Shown here: one piece after another, positions 36,650-44,378 of the stretch
Layout of the letters: each line of letters starts with the position of its first letter
Position numbering within the stretch: the stretch's first letter is position 1
Source: Robiginitomaculum_A sp036478535
GTDB lineage: Bacteria > Pseudomonadota > Alphaproteobacteria > Caulobacterales > Maricaulaceae
NCBI GenBank assembly: GCA_965224735.1
Contig: OZ245059.1
Location: 1,426,001-1,490,000, forward strand
DNA: 64,000 bases
Reading direction: 5' to 3'
Made by a program: the position numbers and the translations under genes
The notes under the pieces: generated by a model
Seen by the model: the letters and a program-made list of their open reading frames with translations, nothing else
Told to the model about the DNA's origin: nothing
Databases searched by the model: none

Positions 36650-37594
36650 CTAACCTGAATGCAAGGCAAGCGGCATTGGCGCATTTGGTAAATCAAGATA
36701 GGTTTTTTCTCCTAAAAATATTTGAGCCAGTGATGTGGCGAGGCGATCAAGGCATAGCTGTAGAGGGCTTGCGCCATGCGCAGTGTGTAAATCCATAGTA
36801 AGAACTGCGGCGAGTTTCGCCTTATGTTGTTTTGATAATACGTCTTCGCCCGCTTCCCTTTGCTGTACGCATTGATATGCGACAATATCAACCCAAGGGC
36901 GGAAAGGCTCCATGAGGTCATCGGCAAGGCGCAGAGCATCACCAGCGCTTTCATGATGCAGGGAAAGGGAAGGGTGCAGGCCTGCTGTGAGAATAGAGCG
37001 TGCGCAAGCGGCGCGCAACACCGTGTATCCATAATTTAGAAGCGCATTTATATCTGGACTATCAGTGGCATACTCTTGAGGCACACCCGATTTCCCGCGC
37101 CGAAATTCTGCGCCCATCATGGCAGGCCAATAACGGCGAGCGGCTTGCGCTTCTATGTTTTCATGATCCCCAGTTTTTACTCGTTTTGCCATCAGGCGCA
37201 ATGAGCTAGAATTTGCCCCGATATGGTCAAGGGCGGCTGCTTGCGCTAAGATTTTAGCTTTTACCAAGGATTGCCAAAGTCGTTTTTTTAGGGGTTTGGT
37301 TGTGCTGGCTTGCGCCTGCATGCGCTGTCCTTGTTTATGATGTCCATCAATGGGCCACAGGATCGATGCAGGAGATTGGTTTGCGCCGCAAATAACAACA
37401 GGTACATTCTCCAGGGCAAGGCGGGCGCATAAATTTATGCTTATACTCGCGCTATAGCCGCGTACGATTAGAGCAGACATATCGGTAACATCAATTTGCC
37501 CAAGTTTTTCATTGCCTTGGGTGATCTTCATAAAACCGCGTGATAATGCCAAATGCACATTATCCGAAGTAATTTCCACAATCCTGTTTTGCAT
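36650..37594 (-). CDS. cas1: Type II CRISPR integrase Cas1
   Basis: Catalyses integration of new spacers. Length is 314 residues. The N-terminal beta domain (VEITSDNVHLALSRGFMKIT) is followed by the helical catalytic domain: Glu in ENIEAQAARRYWPAMMG, His in GLHPSLSLHHES, Asp in LADDLMEPFRPWVD, the standard E-H-D metal triad. GGAGGAAGG stands just before the ATG. The 61-bp gap from cas9 contains a hairpin, listed separately. Confidence 0.97.
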   Translation of the reverse strand: MQNRIVEITSDNVHLALSRGFMKITQGNEKLGQIDVTDMSALIVRGYSASISINLCARLALENVPVVICGANQSPASILWPIDGHHKQGQRMQAQASTTKPLKKRLWQSLVKAKILAQAAALDHIGANSSSLRLMAKRVKTGDHENIEAQAARRYWPAMMGAEFRRGKSGVPQEYATDSPDINALLNYGYTVLRAACARSILTAGLHPSLSLHHESAGDALRLADDLMEPFRPWVDIVAYQCVQQREAGEDVLSKQHKAKLAAVLTMDLHTAHGASPLQLCLDRLATSLAQIFLGEKTYLDLPNAPMPLALHSG

Positions 37595-37609
37595 AACCTT
37601 CCTCCACGA

Positions 37610-37637
37610 GGAATATTACGCAATATTCGTGCCAAAG
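37610..37637 (-). other. Hairpin in the cas9-cas1 gap
   Basis: Read on the + strand, CACGAGGAATATT, ACGC and AATATTCGTG form a 10-bp stem with a 3-nt bulge. On the cas mRNA it lies immediately upstream of, and partly includes, the purine-rich cas1 ribosome binding site. It could lower or gate cas1-cas2 translation relative to cas9. No T run follows, so a terminator is unlikely. Confidence 0.4.
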
Positions 37638-37655
37638 ATGCGCAGTGAAAGCCTT

Positions 37656-40600
37656 CTAATAGAGCCTGAGGACACCAGATGGGCTAATGGTTGCGCGCCT
37701 AGCTTTGGCTTTTTGGAGGGAGCTTGTTGCCATTTTAATGTCAGTGAGGTCTTTTTTTATGATCCTATCTGCGTGGTTAGCCTCAAAATGTTCATGCATA
37801 TGTACACTATTCCCAGAAAATTTATACACTCTAACAAGCTTTGTTTTGCCTTCCTCATCAGTGATTTGGAGCATATCGTTTTTCCTAAGCCGCATAATTA
37901 TAGGCTTGCCATCAAGGTCAACCATATTTTTCCACCAATCCCATTTTTTAACTTTGTTCTTTTGTTGATAAGCTTTATATGCATTAATAATGTTGCCCAG
38001 CCATTTCCCTTTTTTGTTTACTGCAATATCAAAACAATAATTACTAGCTGGGCTATATGCCTTATAACCTCCAATTATTTCAACACTTTCACGTTTGTAA
38101 ACGCGCAGGCGTTTAACGGATGGGCTTTGTTCTTTGCCCCACTCCAAAACGACAAGCTTCACTTCTTTTTCCGACAGTCCCATTATGCGGTGATTGAGTT
38201 CTCGCCGAATGTTTTCGTCAACAACTGTCCATGTTTTCGTATTGCCTGCATCAAGTATTTTTGATGTGATGGTATCAAGTGAAATGTATTTACGGACTAG
38301 GGGAACTGTATTTGATTTTTTGTCGTTCTCTGGAATAATTGACATTGCACCCGCCTTGAGCATAGCCCCTTGTACCCCATGATCTGGTTTGTGAGAAACT
38401 TTGATATCTCCAATAGCTTTTACCACATCATCACGAAAACCTTTCCATGGTTTTTTTAGGTCAGAGAGCAGGCGGTTGTCCCATTTTTCGCGGTTTTGTT
38501 TGGCCTGTTTAGAGGCTTTTTGCACCATTGAGCGGTCGGTGAGCGCGATAACGATGGCGTCAATAGCATGGTGACGATGGTCATTGCGGTTCTTTTTATA
38601 TTCTTTGTCGCCGATCCCTGAATTGTGCCCCGCTAGAACACTATCCAAGCCCCAGTGCCAGCGTAAATCAGAGGTTAGGCGGCCATTGACCGTCCAGACC
38701 TTGTTTTCTATGCCCTTATGACCTTGTCCGCCGAAAATTGCACCAACATATTGCGCTGCCAGGCGGGCGATATAGCGGGTATCGGTGAGCTGTCTTGGTA
38801 GAAATCCTTTATGGTCTTTTTCAAATGTCTCGCGGGCATTTTCACTAAATCGCCAACGTTTATTATAGGGAAGTTCCGCCGCGCGCTGGGATATAGCCTC
38901 CCAGTCATATCCATCAGGACTATGGCCAAAAGCTTCGTATGGCGTTTGGTTTTTCTTGTCACGATTGGCGCGGCGCAGGCATAAGACTTTGTTGCCAATG
39001 CCATCATCAAAGCTCCACGAAAATGGCAAGAGATGCTCGATTTCGACCTCTGCGGTAAACAGCATTTCGCGGCTAATGATAGCGCCCGTAAATACGCAAG
39101 CGCGATCCATAGCGGCCATTTCTTCCCAAAGTTTCAAGCGCATCCGGTTTTCATAACTATTAGAGCATTGGAATTCTTCTTGTAGTTGTTTGGCGCGTTT
39201 TTCATTAGCCTCTTGGTTTTTCTTTTGGTTGCTTTCCAGTTCTTTTTTTCCTTGTGCGGATAATGGTAAATCCCTCGCAAGTTCCAATACAATTTGCTCT
39301 GGTGCGCCGTAGCGTTTTAGTAGGTCATTTATGACAGCGCGGATTTGGTTCATAGATACATGTACGGTCGGATTAGCCAATTTACCGTAACGCTTCTCTG
39401 GCAGGTCTTTGATTTCTCCCGTTCCAAAGGCTACCGAACGGGTAAGAATTTCTCCGTAATAGGGCAGAGCCTTGTCAAAAATTTCGCCTGTTTCAAAATT
39501 AGAATGGCTCATGTCAAAGGCTTTTTTAACAGCCTTATCATAAACAATAACTTCGGCTTTAAATACTGGCAGGAGTTTATTAATCGCCTTGGCCGATAAC
39601 ATGCCATAGCTCGCTGGCAGATTAGCATCGGCTATGGCTTTGGCGCGGTCTTTGTCAAATTTATATTTTGTTCGGAGCCAATCTATAACTTTTTCTTCGC
39701 TTTCTTCATCAAGTAATTTCGTAATAATTTTGTCTTGCTCGACAAGCGATAATTCAAGCCATGCCTTACCCCATCGCTTATCACTTTTCATGATGGTTGC
39801 GGTTTTATCACCGTCCAGATATTTACGCTTTTCACTCTCCAGGTTGAATTTTTGCCCTGTTGGGATTTTTAAAGTCTTGCGCAGGGTAGGGAATGTTGGC
39901 TTGCCTGTTGTTTTTAGTTTTTCAACAACAATGTCGCGTTCTTCTATCTCCAAAGGGCGATCTATTCTGCCCGTATGACCAACCCGTAAATTGTTGACCT
40001 CTTGGTAAATGCGAACCAGTTGCGAAGACGGCAGAGCTTTGGCCGCGCGGGGCTCTTCGGGGAGCAACGTGCATTTTCCTACGGGTTGGGGTTTTAACGG
40101 CCATTGAAAAAGCAAGGTTTCTTTTAAGGCAGTTTTTGCCTTATCCGTTAAAACGCCAGAATGGTATTTGGATTGCGATTTCCACAATTCGTCAAATTCA
40201 TGTTCGATGAGGGCGCGAGTTGGGTAGTAATCATACCCCCACTTTGCACCTTCTCCATGCGTGCGAACGCGAGCGAGGGGTTGAGGTTTTCGGTTTCCTT
40301 TTGGCGCCGTTTTATTAAACTCAAGCGCGTCCAGTCTTGGCTTACCAAACAATTCACCAAGGGTTCGCGCATTTTTTTCTTGCATGCGCGTTAGGGTAAG
40401 TTTGGTCGCCTCCGCGACTTTGCCGCTATCGCTGTCGCCCTTATCGGTCTTACGATTGGACTTAAACCCGCGTCTTTGATGCAGGTGAAACAGGGCACGG
40501 CCTAATTGGTGAATGTCTATTTCTTGGTTTAACCCTTGTGCCCGTAAAATCCACGGATCAATCTTTTCCAACTCTTTTTGCGTAGGTTTGCCTTCTGGCA

Positions 40601-40859
40601 TCAGGCCGAATTGCACCAGTTCGTTAAACAGACGCTTGCGGCGATTTTTATATCGGTCCCGATTGCGCCTAGCGGAACGTGGCTCACGGCGCTCCGCTGC
40701 ATTTGATGCTTTGGATTTAGCATTGCGGCCATCAGAAAAAATGCGAACCCCTGCGGCTTCCACACCATTTGGAAGCCAACCATCATCAGCCTTCGTTACC
40801 CTAATAACCGCCCACCCAAGTGAATTACTGCCTAAATCTAGTCCCAAACGCCATTTCAT
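37656..40859 (-). CDS. cas9: Cas9 endonuclease, compact type II-C
   Basis: RNA-guided double-strand DNA nuclease of 1067 residues, in the usual compact II-C size range. RuvC-I is WRLGLDLGSNSLGWAVI with catalytic Asp8. An Arg-rich bridge helix follows (ERREPRSARRNRDRYKNRR). RuvC-II is EQIVLELARDLPLS with Glu526. The HNH domain has VEIEHLLPFSWSFDD with His609, then N-K-V-L and a downstream R-A-N-R-D-K-K-N. RuvC-III is DHRHHAIDAIVIAL with Asp767. All catalytic residues are present, so it should be active. The C-terminal 250 residues form the wedge and PAM-interacting part; the PAM cannot be read from sequence alone. No csn2 or cas4 is present, which supports II-C. The start is ATG 40859 behind TGAGGAAACC. 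Confidence 0.98.
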   Translation of the reverse strand: MKWRLGLDLGSNSLGWAVIRVTKADDGWLPNGVEAAGVRIFSDGRNAKSKASNAAERREPRSARRNRDRYKNRRKRLFNELVQFGLMPEGKPTQKELEKIDPWILRAQGLNQEIDIHQLGRALFHLHQRRGFKSNRKTDKGDSDSGKVAEATKLTLTRMQEKNARTLGELFGKPRLDALEFNKTAPKGNRKPQPLARVRTHGEGAKWGYDYYPTRALIEHEFDELWKSQSKYHSGVLTDKAKTALKETLLFQWPLKPQPVGKCTLLPEEPRAAKALPSSQLVRIYQEVNNLRVGHTGRIDRPLEIEERDIVVEKLKTTGKPTFPTLRKTLKIPTGQKFNLESEKRKYLDGDKTATIMKSDKRWGKAWLELSLVEQDKIITKLLDEESEEKVIDWLRTKYKFDKDRAKAIADANLPASYGMLSAKAINKLLPVFKAEVIVYDKAVKKAFDMSHSNFETGEIFDKALPYYGEILTRSVAFGTGEIKDLPEKRYGKLANPTVHVSMNQIRAVINDLLKRYGAPEQIVLELARDLPLSAQGKKELESNQKKNQEANEKRAKQLQEEFQCSNSYENRMRLKLWEEMAAMDRACVFTGAIISREMLFTAEVEIEHLLPFSWSFDDGIGNKVLCLRRANRDKKNQTPYEAFGHSPDGYDWEAISQRAAELPYNKRWRFSENARETFEKDHKGFLPRQLTDTRYIARLAAQYVGAIFGGQGHKGIENKVWTVNGRLTSDLRWHWGLDSVLAGHNSGIGDKEYKKNRNDHRHHAIDAIVIALTDRSMVQKASKQAKQNREKWDNRLLSDLKKPWKGFRDDVVKAIGDIKVSHKPDHGVQGAMLKAGAMSIIPENDKKSNTVPLVRKYISLDTITSKILDAGNTKTWTVVDENIRRELNHRIMGLSEKEVKLVVLEWGKEQSPSVKRLRVYKRESVEIIGGYKAYSPASNYCFDIAVNKKGKWLGNIINAYKAYQQKNKVKKWDWWKNMVDLDGKPIIMRLRKNDMLQITDEEGKTKLVRVYKFSGNSVHMHEHFEANHADRIIKKDLTDIKMATSSLQKAKARRATISPSGVLRLY

Positions 40860-40884
40860 GTGGTTTCCTCAATATGAAATATCA

Positions 40885-40962
40885 GCCGCCCAATATAGCA
40901 AGTTTTGGAGACTTGTCCAGGCTGGGCGGCCTATGCATTGCACTCCGGAAGTAAAATGCATA
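40885..40962 (-). promoter_or_regulatory. Structured cas9 5-prime leader with two dyads
   Basis: Between the predicted cas9 start site and its ribosome binding site lie two inverted repeats. TATGCATT (40932-40939) and AATGCATA (40955-40962) are a perfect 8-bp dyad at the transcription start. GCCGCCCA (40885-40892) and TGGGCGGC (40923-40930) are a perfect 8-bp GC-rich stem closing a loop that contains CAAGT/ACTTG. No T run follows either. They could be protein operators or mRNA structures limiting Cas9 output. Confidence 0.45.
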
Positions 40963-40966
40963 TTAG

Positions 40967-40995
40967 TATCTACACTGACGTATTGACTAAGTCAA
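40967..40995 (-). promoter_or_regulatory. cas9 promoter overlapping a tracr-L target site
   Basis: On the minus strand a -35 TTGACT (40990-40995) and a -10 TAGATA (40967-40972) are separated by 17 bp, placing the start near 40960, about 100 nt before cas9. The -35 is one half of the palindrome TTGACTAAGTCAA (40983-40995), whose other half serves the opposite-strand promoter. The 10 bp at 40972-40981 (ACACTGACGT) lie inside this promoter and are complementary to the seed of the predicted long tracrRNA guide. Confidence 0.55.
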
Positions 40996-41009
40996 GCCCC
41001 TCGTATAAA
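40983..41009 (+). promoter_or_regulatory. Putative promoter of long tracrRNA
   Basis: TTGACT (40983-40988) and TATAAA (41004-41009, 5/6) are 15 bp apart, a little short but workable. The predicted start is about G41016, 22 nt before the repeat mimic. It is divergent from the cas9 promoter and shares the -35 palindrome with it. Confidence 0.5.
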
Positions 41010-41077
41010 GTTTAAGCGTCTGTTAACACGTCAGTGTGTTGCGGTTGGCTCACATTTTCCAGAGCGTTAGAAAAAGC

Positions 41078-41106
41078 TTGCCAAAACTAACGGCAGGCTC
41101 TATAGG
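41078..41106 (+). promoter_or_regulatory. Promoter of short tracrRNA
   Basis: TTGCCA (41078-41083, 5/6) and TATAGG (41101-41106, 4/6) are separated by exactly 17 bp. The predicted start is near 41113, directly at the first base of the anti-repeat. It lies inside the linker of the long RNA, so both forms share the same tail. Confidence 0.65.
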
Positions 41107-41112
41107 GTACTT

Positions 41113-41206
41113 ACTATAGCACTCTGGAAAATGTGAGCTTTCCGTTAACAAGGTTTTAGATCACAAAATGCTATTGACGGCTCAAGCTACGGTTTGGGTC
41201 GTTTTT
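41113..41206 (+). ncRNA. tracrRNA (short form)
   Basis: The anti-repeat TATAGCACTCTGGAAAATG (41115-41133) is a perfect complement of the 3-prime half of the array repeat. After a small mismatch, AGC, then UUUCCGUUAAC pair with the repeat start GUUGCGGUUGGCU with one bulged U and two U-U mismatches, like the Neisseria crRNA:tracrRNA duplex. AAGG follows, as in Neisseria tracrRNA, then a weak UUUU/AAAA nexus hairpin and a terminator with a cUACGg tetraloop. About 94 nt long. Together with RNase III or the repeat promoters it would form the Cas9 guide complex. Confidence 0.88.
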
Positions 41207-41210
41207 GTTT
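41176..41210 (+). terminator. Rho-independent terminator of tracrRNA
   Basis: GACGGCTCAAGC, TACG and GTTTGGGTCG form a 12-bp stem (with G-U pairs) capped by a UACG tetraloop, followed by TTTTTGTTT. In II-C tracrRNAs this terminal hairpin is also part of the Cas9-bound scaffold. Confidence 0.85.
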
Positions 41211-41425
41211 GCAGTTTCCAAAATGGCGAATATGCTTTTGCAATCTTTAGTTCTTTTGTGTATCTATGGTGTCATAGTGCCCCTCCCCAAAAAGGGAGAA
41301 GTGGAGAAGAGAAAATCAAGAATAAATCTTGCGCGCCAATTTTGAGTGTGGTAGCCAAGCCATATTCAAAACGCCGAACGCGGTCATGATGACAACCGTA
41401 GCGCTTTTAGCTTTTGGAGCTTTTC

Positions 41426-42790
41426 ATGAAAACCATTATTGAGCCATTTCGGATTAAATCTGTTGAGCCTATTCGTTTCACCACTAAAGGGCAGCGACAG
41501 AAATTATTGCGCGGCGTTGATTATAATTTATTTAAACTCAAATCCGAAGATGTAATTATCGATCTTTTGACGGATTCTGGCACTTCCGCCATGAGTGCCG
41601 CCCAATGGGGCGCGATTATGACAGGGGATGAGAGCTATGCAGGGTCACCCTCTTATGACCGTTTTAAAACTGCTGTGCAAAATTTAATGAATTTCAAACA
41701 TATTATTCCGACTCACCAAGGACGCGCTGCGGAAGCAATTTTATTTAGCATTTTAGGTGGATCGGGCAAAATTATCCCCAATAACACCCATTTTGATACC
41801 ACGCGCGGCAATATCGAAACCACGGGCGCAAAGGCTGTTGATTTGCTATGTGCGCAAGGTCTGACGCCATCTGATCTCTCGCCCTTTAAAGGCAATATGG
41901 ATTTGGTTAAGCTACAAAACTTTATGGAAGAAAACGCCGATAATGTGCCCTGTGTGATGCTTACTGTAACGAATAATGCTGGTGGAGGGCAGCCCGTTTC
42001 ACTCGCGAATATCAAAGCTGTGGCTAAAATTGCCCACGATTTTGGCAAACCTTTTATTATTGACGGATGTAGGTTTGCCGAAAATGCGTATTTCATCAAA
42101 CAACGCGAAGACGGGCAGGCAGGGCGTTCTATCACGGATATTGTCCGCGATATGTTCAAAAATGCAGATGCTATGACCATGTCTGCTAAAAAAGATGCAA
42201 TAGTTAATATTGGCGGCTGGCTAGCGCTCAATGATGACGCTCTGGCGGATGCCGCCCGTATGCGCCTGATTATGACAGAAGGCTTCCCGACCTATGGCGG
42301 GTTAGCGGGGCGGGATCTTGACGCAATCGCACAAGGCCTGAGCGAGGTTATTGACGAAGATTATTTGCGCTACCGTATTCGCACCAATGAGTATATCATT
42401 GAGCGGCTCGATAAAATGGGAATCCCCGTTGTCAAGCCTGCGGGTGGGCATGCCGTGTTTATTGACGCGCGCGCTTGGCTGTCTCACATTCCGCCGCTTG
42501 AATATCCAGGGCAGGCGCTTGCCTGCGCTATGTACGAAGTGGGCGGCATTCGCGCCTGCGAAATTGGCACGGTGATGTTTGGGCGCCAGCCAGATGGGAC
42601 AGAAATTCCTGGAACGCTTGATTTGGTGCGCCTTGCCATGCCACGCCGCGTTTATACACAGGCTCACGCTGATTATATAGTCGAGGTATTTGAAGAATTA
42701 TTGGCCATAAAGGTAAATTTAAAGGGCTATAAAATTGTCAAAGAGCCGCCTGCGCTTCGTCATTTCACGGCTGAGTTCATGCCCTTATAA
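41426..42790 (+). CDS. tnaA: Tryptophanase (PLP-dependent beta-eliminating lyase)
   Basis: Splits L-tryptophan to indole, pyruvate and ammonia. The start at 41426 gives MKTIIEPFRIKSVEP, the family's conserved N terminus, behind TTGGAGC. PTHQGRAAEAIL binds PLP phosphate, IIDGCRFAENAYFIK follows, and TMSAKKDAIVNIGG holds the PLP lysine. Tyrosine phenol-lyase is the close alternative. Its substrate-binding Arg (in the M-E-R-G segment) is replaced here by Ile in GIRACEIGTVMFG, as in tryptophanases. NIGG and GGLAGRD are closer to the phenol-lyase side, so some doubt remains. Length is 454 residues. It stands alone between the tracrRNA and tig; no tnaC leader or tnaB transporter is seen. Confidence 0.82.
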   Translation: MKTIIEPFRIKSVEPIRFTTKGQRQKLLRGVDYNLFKLKSEDVIIDLLTDSGTSAMSAAQWGAIMTGDESYAGSPSYDRFKTAVQNLMNFKHIIPTHQGRAAEAILFSILGGSGKIIPNNTHFDTTRGNIETTGAKAVDLLCAQGLTPSDLSPFKGNMDLVKLQNFMEENADNVPCVMLTVTNNAGGGQPVSLANIKAVAKIAHDFGKPFIIDGCRFAENAYFIKQREDGQAGRSITDIVRDMFKNADAMTMSAKKDAIVNIGGWLALNDDALADAARMRLIMTEGFPTYGGLAGRDLDAIAQGLSEVIDEDYLRYRIRTNEYIIERLDKMGIPVVKPAGGHAVFIDARAWLSHIPPLEYPGQALACAMYEVGGIRACEIGTVMFGRQPDGTEIPGTLDLVRLAMPRRVYTQAHADYIVEVFEELLAIKVNLKGYKIVKEPPALRHFTAEFMPL

Positions 42791-42993
42791 TCAATTATGA
42801 CACTCGCATTTTAGCGGTTTTTCTTTAAAAATACGCTTTCATATCTGACTAAAAATGAAAAGCCCGTTGCACTTCACGATTAAGCGTGACATAAGGCGCG
42901 ACGCATAGAAGCCATTGCTTACTTTGCGAGAAGAATAACAAGAGCGCGAGTACTGAAACAGCAAAAAAGCTGACGAAAAGTTGGAATAAGATT

Positions 42994-44334
42994 ATGGACA
43001 TTAAAGAAGTCAAAACTGAAGGTCTAAGTTACACATTTGAGATCACAATCAAAAAGGCAGACCTGAATAAAAAACTAGAAGCCAAAATTAAAAAAATGCA
43101 ACCCGAAGTGAACCTAAAAGGGTTCCGTCCAGGCAAGGTTCCAACCGTGCATATTCGCAAAATGTATGGCCCGTCCATAATGAATGACGTTGTGCAAGAG
43201 GTTGTGTCCGAAACAACCCAAAAAGCGCTAGATGATAATAAACTCCGCCCAGCGGGGCAGCCCAAAATTGATCTGCGTGCTAACGGCGAAGATGTTACTA
43301 AAGGCAAAGCCGATTTGGAGTATACGCTTACCGTAGAAACTATTCCTGAATTTGAACCTGCTGACCCTGGAAAAATGGAATTTACCCGCCTTGTAACTGA
43401 TGTGGACGCGAAAGATGTTACAGGCCAAATTGAAGAAATGGCTAAAGGCCAAAAAACTTACAAGAAAAAAGCCAAAACTGCGAAAGCTAAAAAAGACGAC
43501 GCCGTTCTGATTAATTTTGTTGGCCGCGTTGACGGCGAAACCTTTGATGGTGGTGCCATGGACGAACATCAGCTTGTCTTGGGTTCTGACTCATTTATTC
43601 CAAGTTTTGAAGACCAGCTTATCGGCGCAAAAGCGGGTGACAAGCTAGATGTTACTGTGACTTTCCCCAAAGAGTATCAAGTGGATGCATTGGCTGGCCA
43701 AGAGGCTGTGTTTGAAACTGAGGTTTTGGAAGTTCAAGGTGCGGCGGATGCTAAACTTGACGACGATTTTGCTAAAAAAATGGGTTTTAAAGACATGAAA
43801 GAACTTGAAGAAACCGTGTCGCAGCAAGCGAAAGCCGAGCTGGAAGGCCAATCACGTATGAAACTAAAACGCGCGATTTTGGACGAGCTTGATAAAAAAC
43901 ATAGTTTTGATCTTCCGCAAAACATGGTAGAGGCTGAATTTGGTGGTATCTGGGCTCAGGTCGAGAAAGAAAAAGAAGCTGGCACTTTAGATGAAGACGA
44001 TGTTAAAAAAACCGACAAAAAACTAAAAGCCGATTATATGAAAATCGCAGAGCGCCGTGTGCGCCTTGGGCTTGTTCTGGCTGAAATGGGCTCCAAAGCC
44101 GAAATTCAAATCAGTAATGAAGAACTTCAGCAAGCTATGATCGCAGAAGCGCGCCGCCATCCAGGCCAGGAGCAGCAAGTATTAGAGTTTTTCCAAAAGA
44201 ACCAAGATGCGGTCACTCAACTTCGCGCTCCGATTTTTGAAGAAAAAGTCGTTGATCTGATTATCGAAAAAGCAAAGATGACAGACAAAAAAGTCGACCG
44301 TGATGAATTGTTCAAAGAAGACCCAATGATTTAA
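42994..44334 (+). CDS. tig: Trigger factor
   Basis: Ribosome-bound chaperone and prolyl isomerase. The N-terminal ribosome-binding domain carries LKGFRPGKVP, close to the G-F-R-x-G-K-x-P signature. The FKBP-like domain is around residues 165-250 (DDAVLINFVGRVDGETFDGG, LVLGSDSFIPSFEDQLIGAK). The helical C-terminal substrate cradle fills the rest. Length is 446 residues, normal. It heads the tig-clpP-clpX-lon protein-quality block. The protein is Lys-rich. Confidence 0.96.
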   Translation: MDIKEVKTEGLSYTFEITIKKADLNKKLEAKIKKMQPEVNLKGFRPGKVPTVHIRKMYGPSIMNDVVQEVVSETTQKALDDNKLRPAGQPKIDLRANGEDVTKGKADLEYTLTVETIPEFEPADPGKMEFTRLVTDVDAKDVTGQIEEMAKGQKTYKKKAKTAKAKKDDAVLINFVGRVDGETFDGGAMDEHQLVLGSDSFIPSFEDQLIGAKAGDKLDVTVTFPKEYQVDALAGQEAVFETEVLEVQGAADAKLDDDFAKKMGFKDMKELEETVSQQAKAELEGQSRMKLKRAILDELDKKHSFDLPQNMVEAEFGGIWAQVEKEKEAGTLDEDDVKKTDKKLKADYMKIAERRVRLGLVLAEMGSKAEIQISNEELQQAMIAEARRHPGQEQQVLEFFQKNQDAVTQLRAPIFEEKVVDLIIEKAKMTDKKVDRDELFKEDPMI

Positions 44335-44378
44335 TTTTGGGATTTAATTTTGGAATTTAAATTCAGTTTTTTATAAAC

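Larger units (their letters stand above)
41016..41206 (+). ncRNA. Predicted long-form tracrRNA (natural single-guide RNA)
   Basis: Order on the + strand: a guide of about 22 nt (41016-41037), a CRISPR-repeat mimic starting GTTGCGGTTGGCTCACATTT (41038-41064), a linker with a CGTTAG/CTAACG stem, the anti-repeat (41115-41152), then the tracr tail and terminator. The mimic segment 41048-41064 is perfectly complementary over 17 bp to 41122-41138, so the RNA folds on itself as a guide-repeat:anti-repeat-tail molecule. The last 10 nt of the guide (ACGTCAGTGT) match the minus strand of the cas9 promoter at 40972-40981. In Streptococcus pyogenes such a tracr-L directs Cas9 to bind but not cut its own promoter through an 11-nt match. 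The same autorepression is inferred here. An alternative is that only the short form is made and the mimic is a fossil repeat. Confidence 0.65.

Noticed and set aside
40972..41037. Reading the 10-bp inverted repeat only as a protein operator
   Set aside because: Possible, but one arm ends exactly at the guide/repeat boundary and the other lies in the cas9 promoter, which the guide model explains better. Kept as the main alternative.
40872..41064. tracrRNA on the minus strand, using the repeat mimic as anti-repeat
   Set aside because: It would pair with the repeat, but it would run into the cas9 leader with no terminator hairpin and no promoter at the right place. The + strand version has promoter, anti-repeat, AAGG and terminator.
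41211..41425. TnaC-type leader peptide before tryptophanase
   Set aside because: No short frame with the needed Trp codon and arrest motif was found. A weak CTCCC/GGGAG hairpin near 41282 is not enough for a call.
41426..42790. Tyrosine phenol-lyase as the name of the PLP lyase
   Set aside because: The Arg that binds the phenol-lyase substrate is Ile here, as in tryptophanases; mixed features lower confidence but do not overturn the call.
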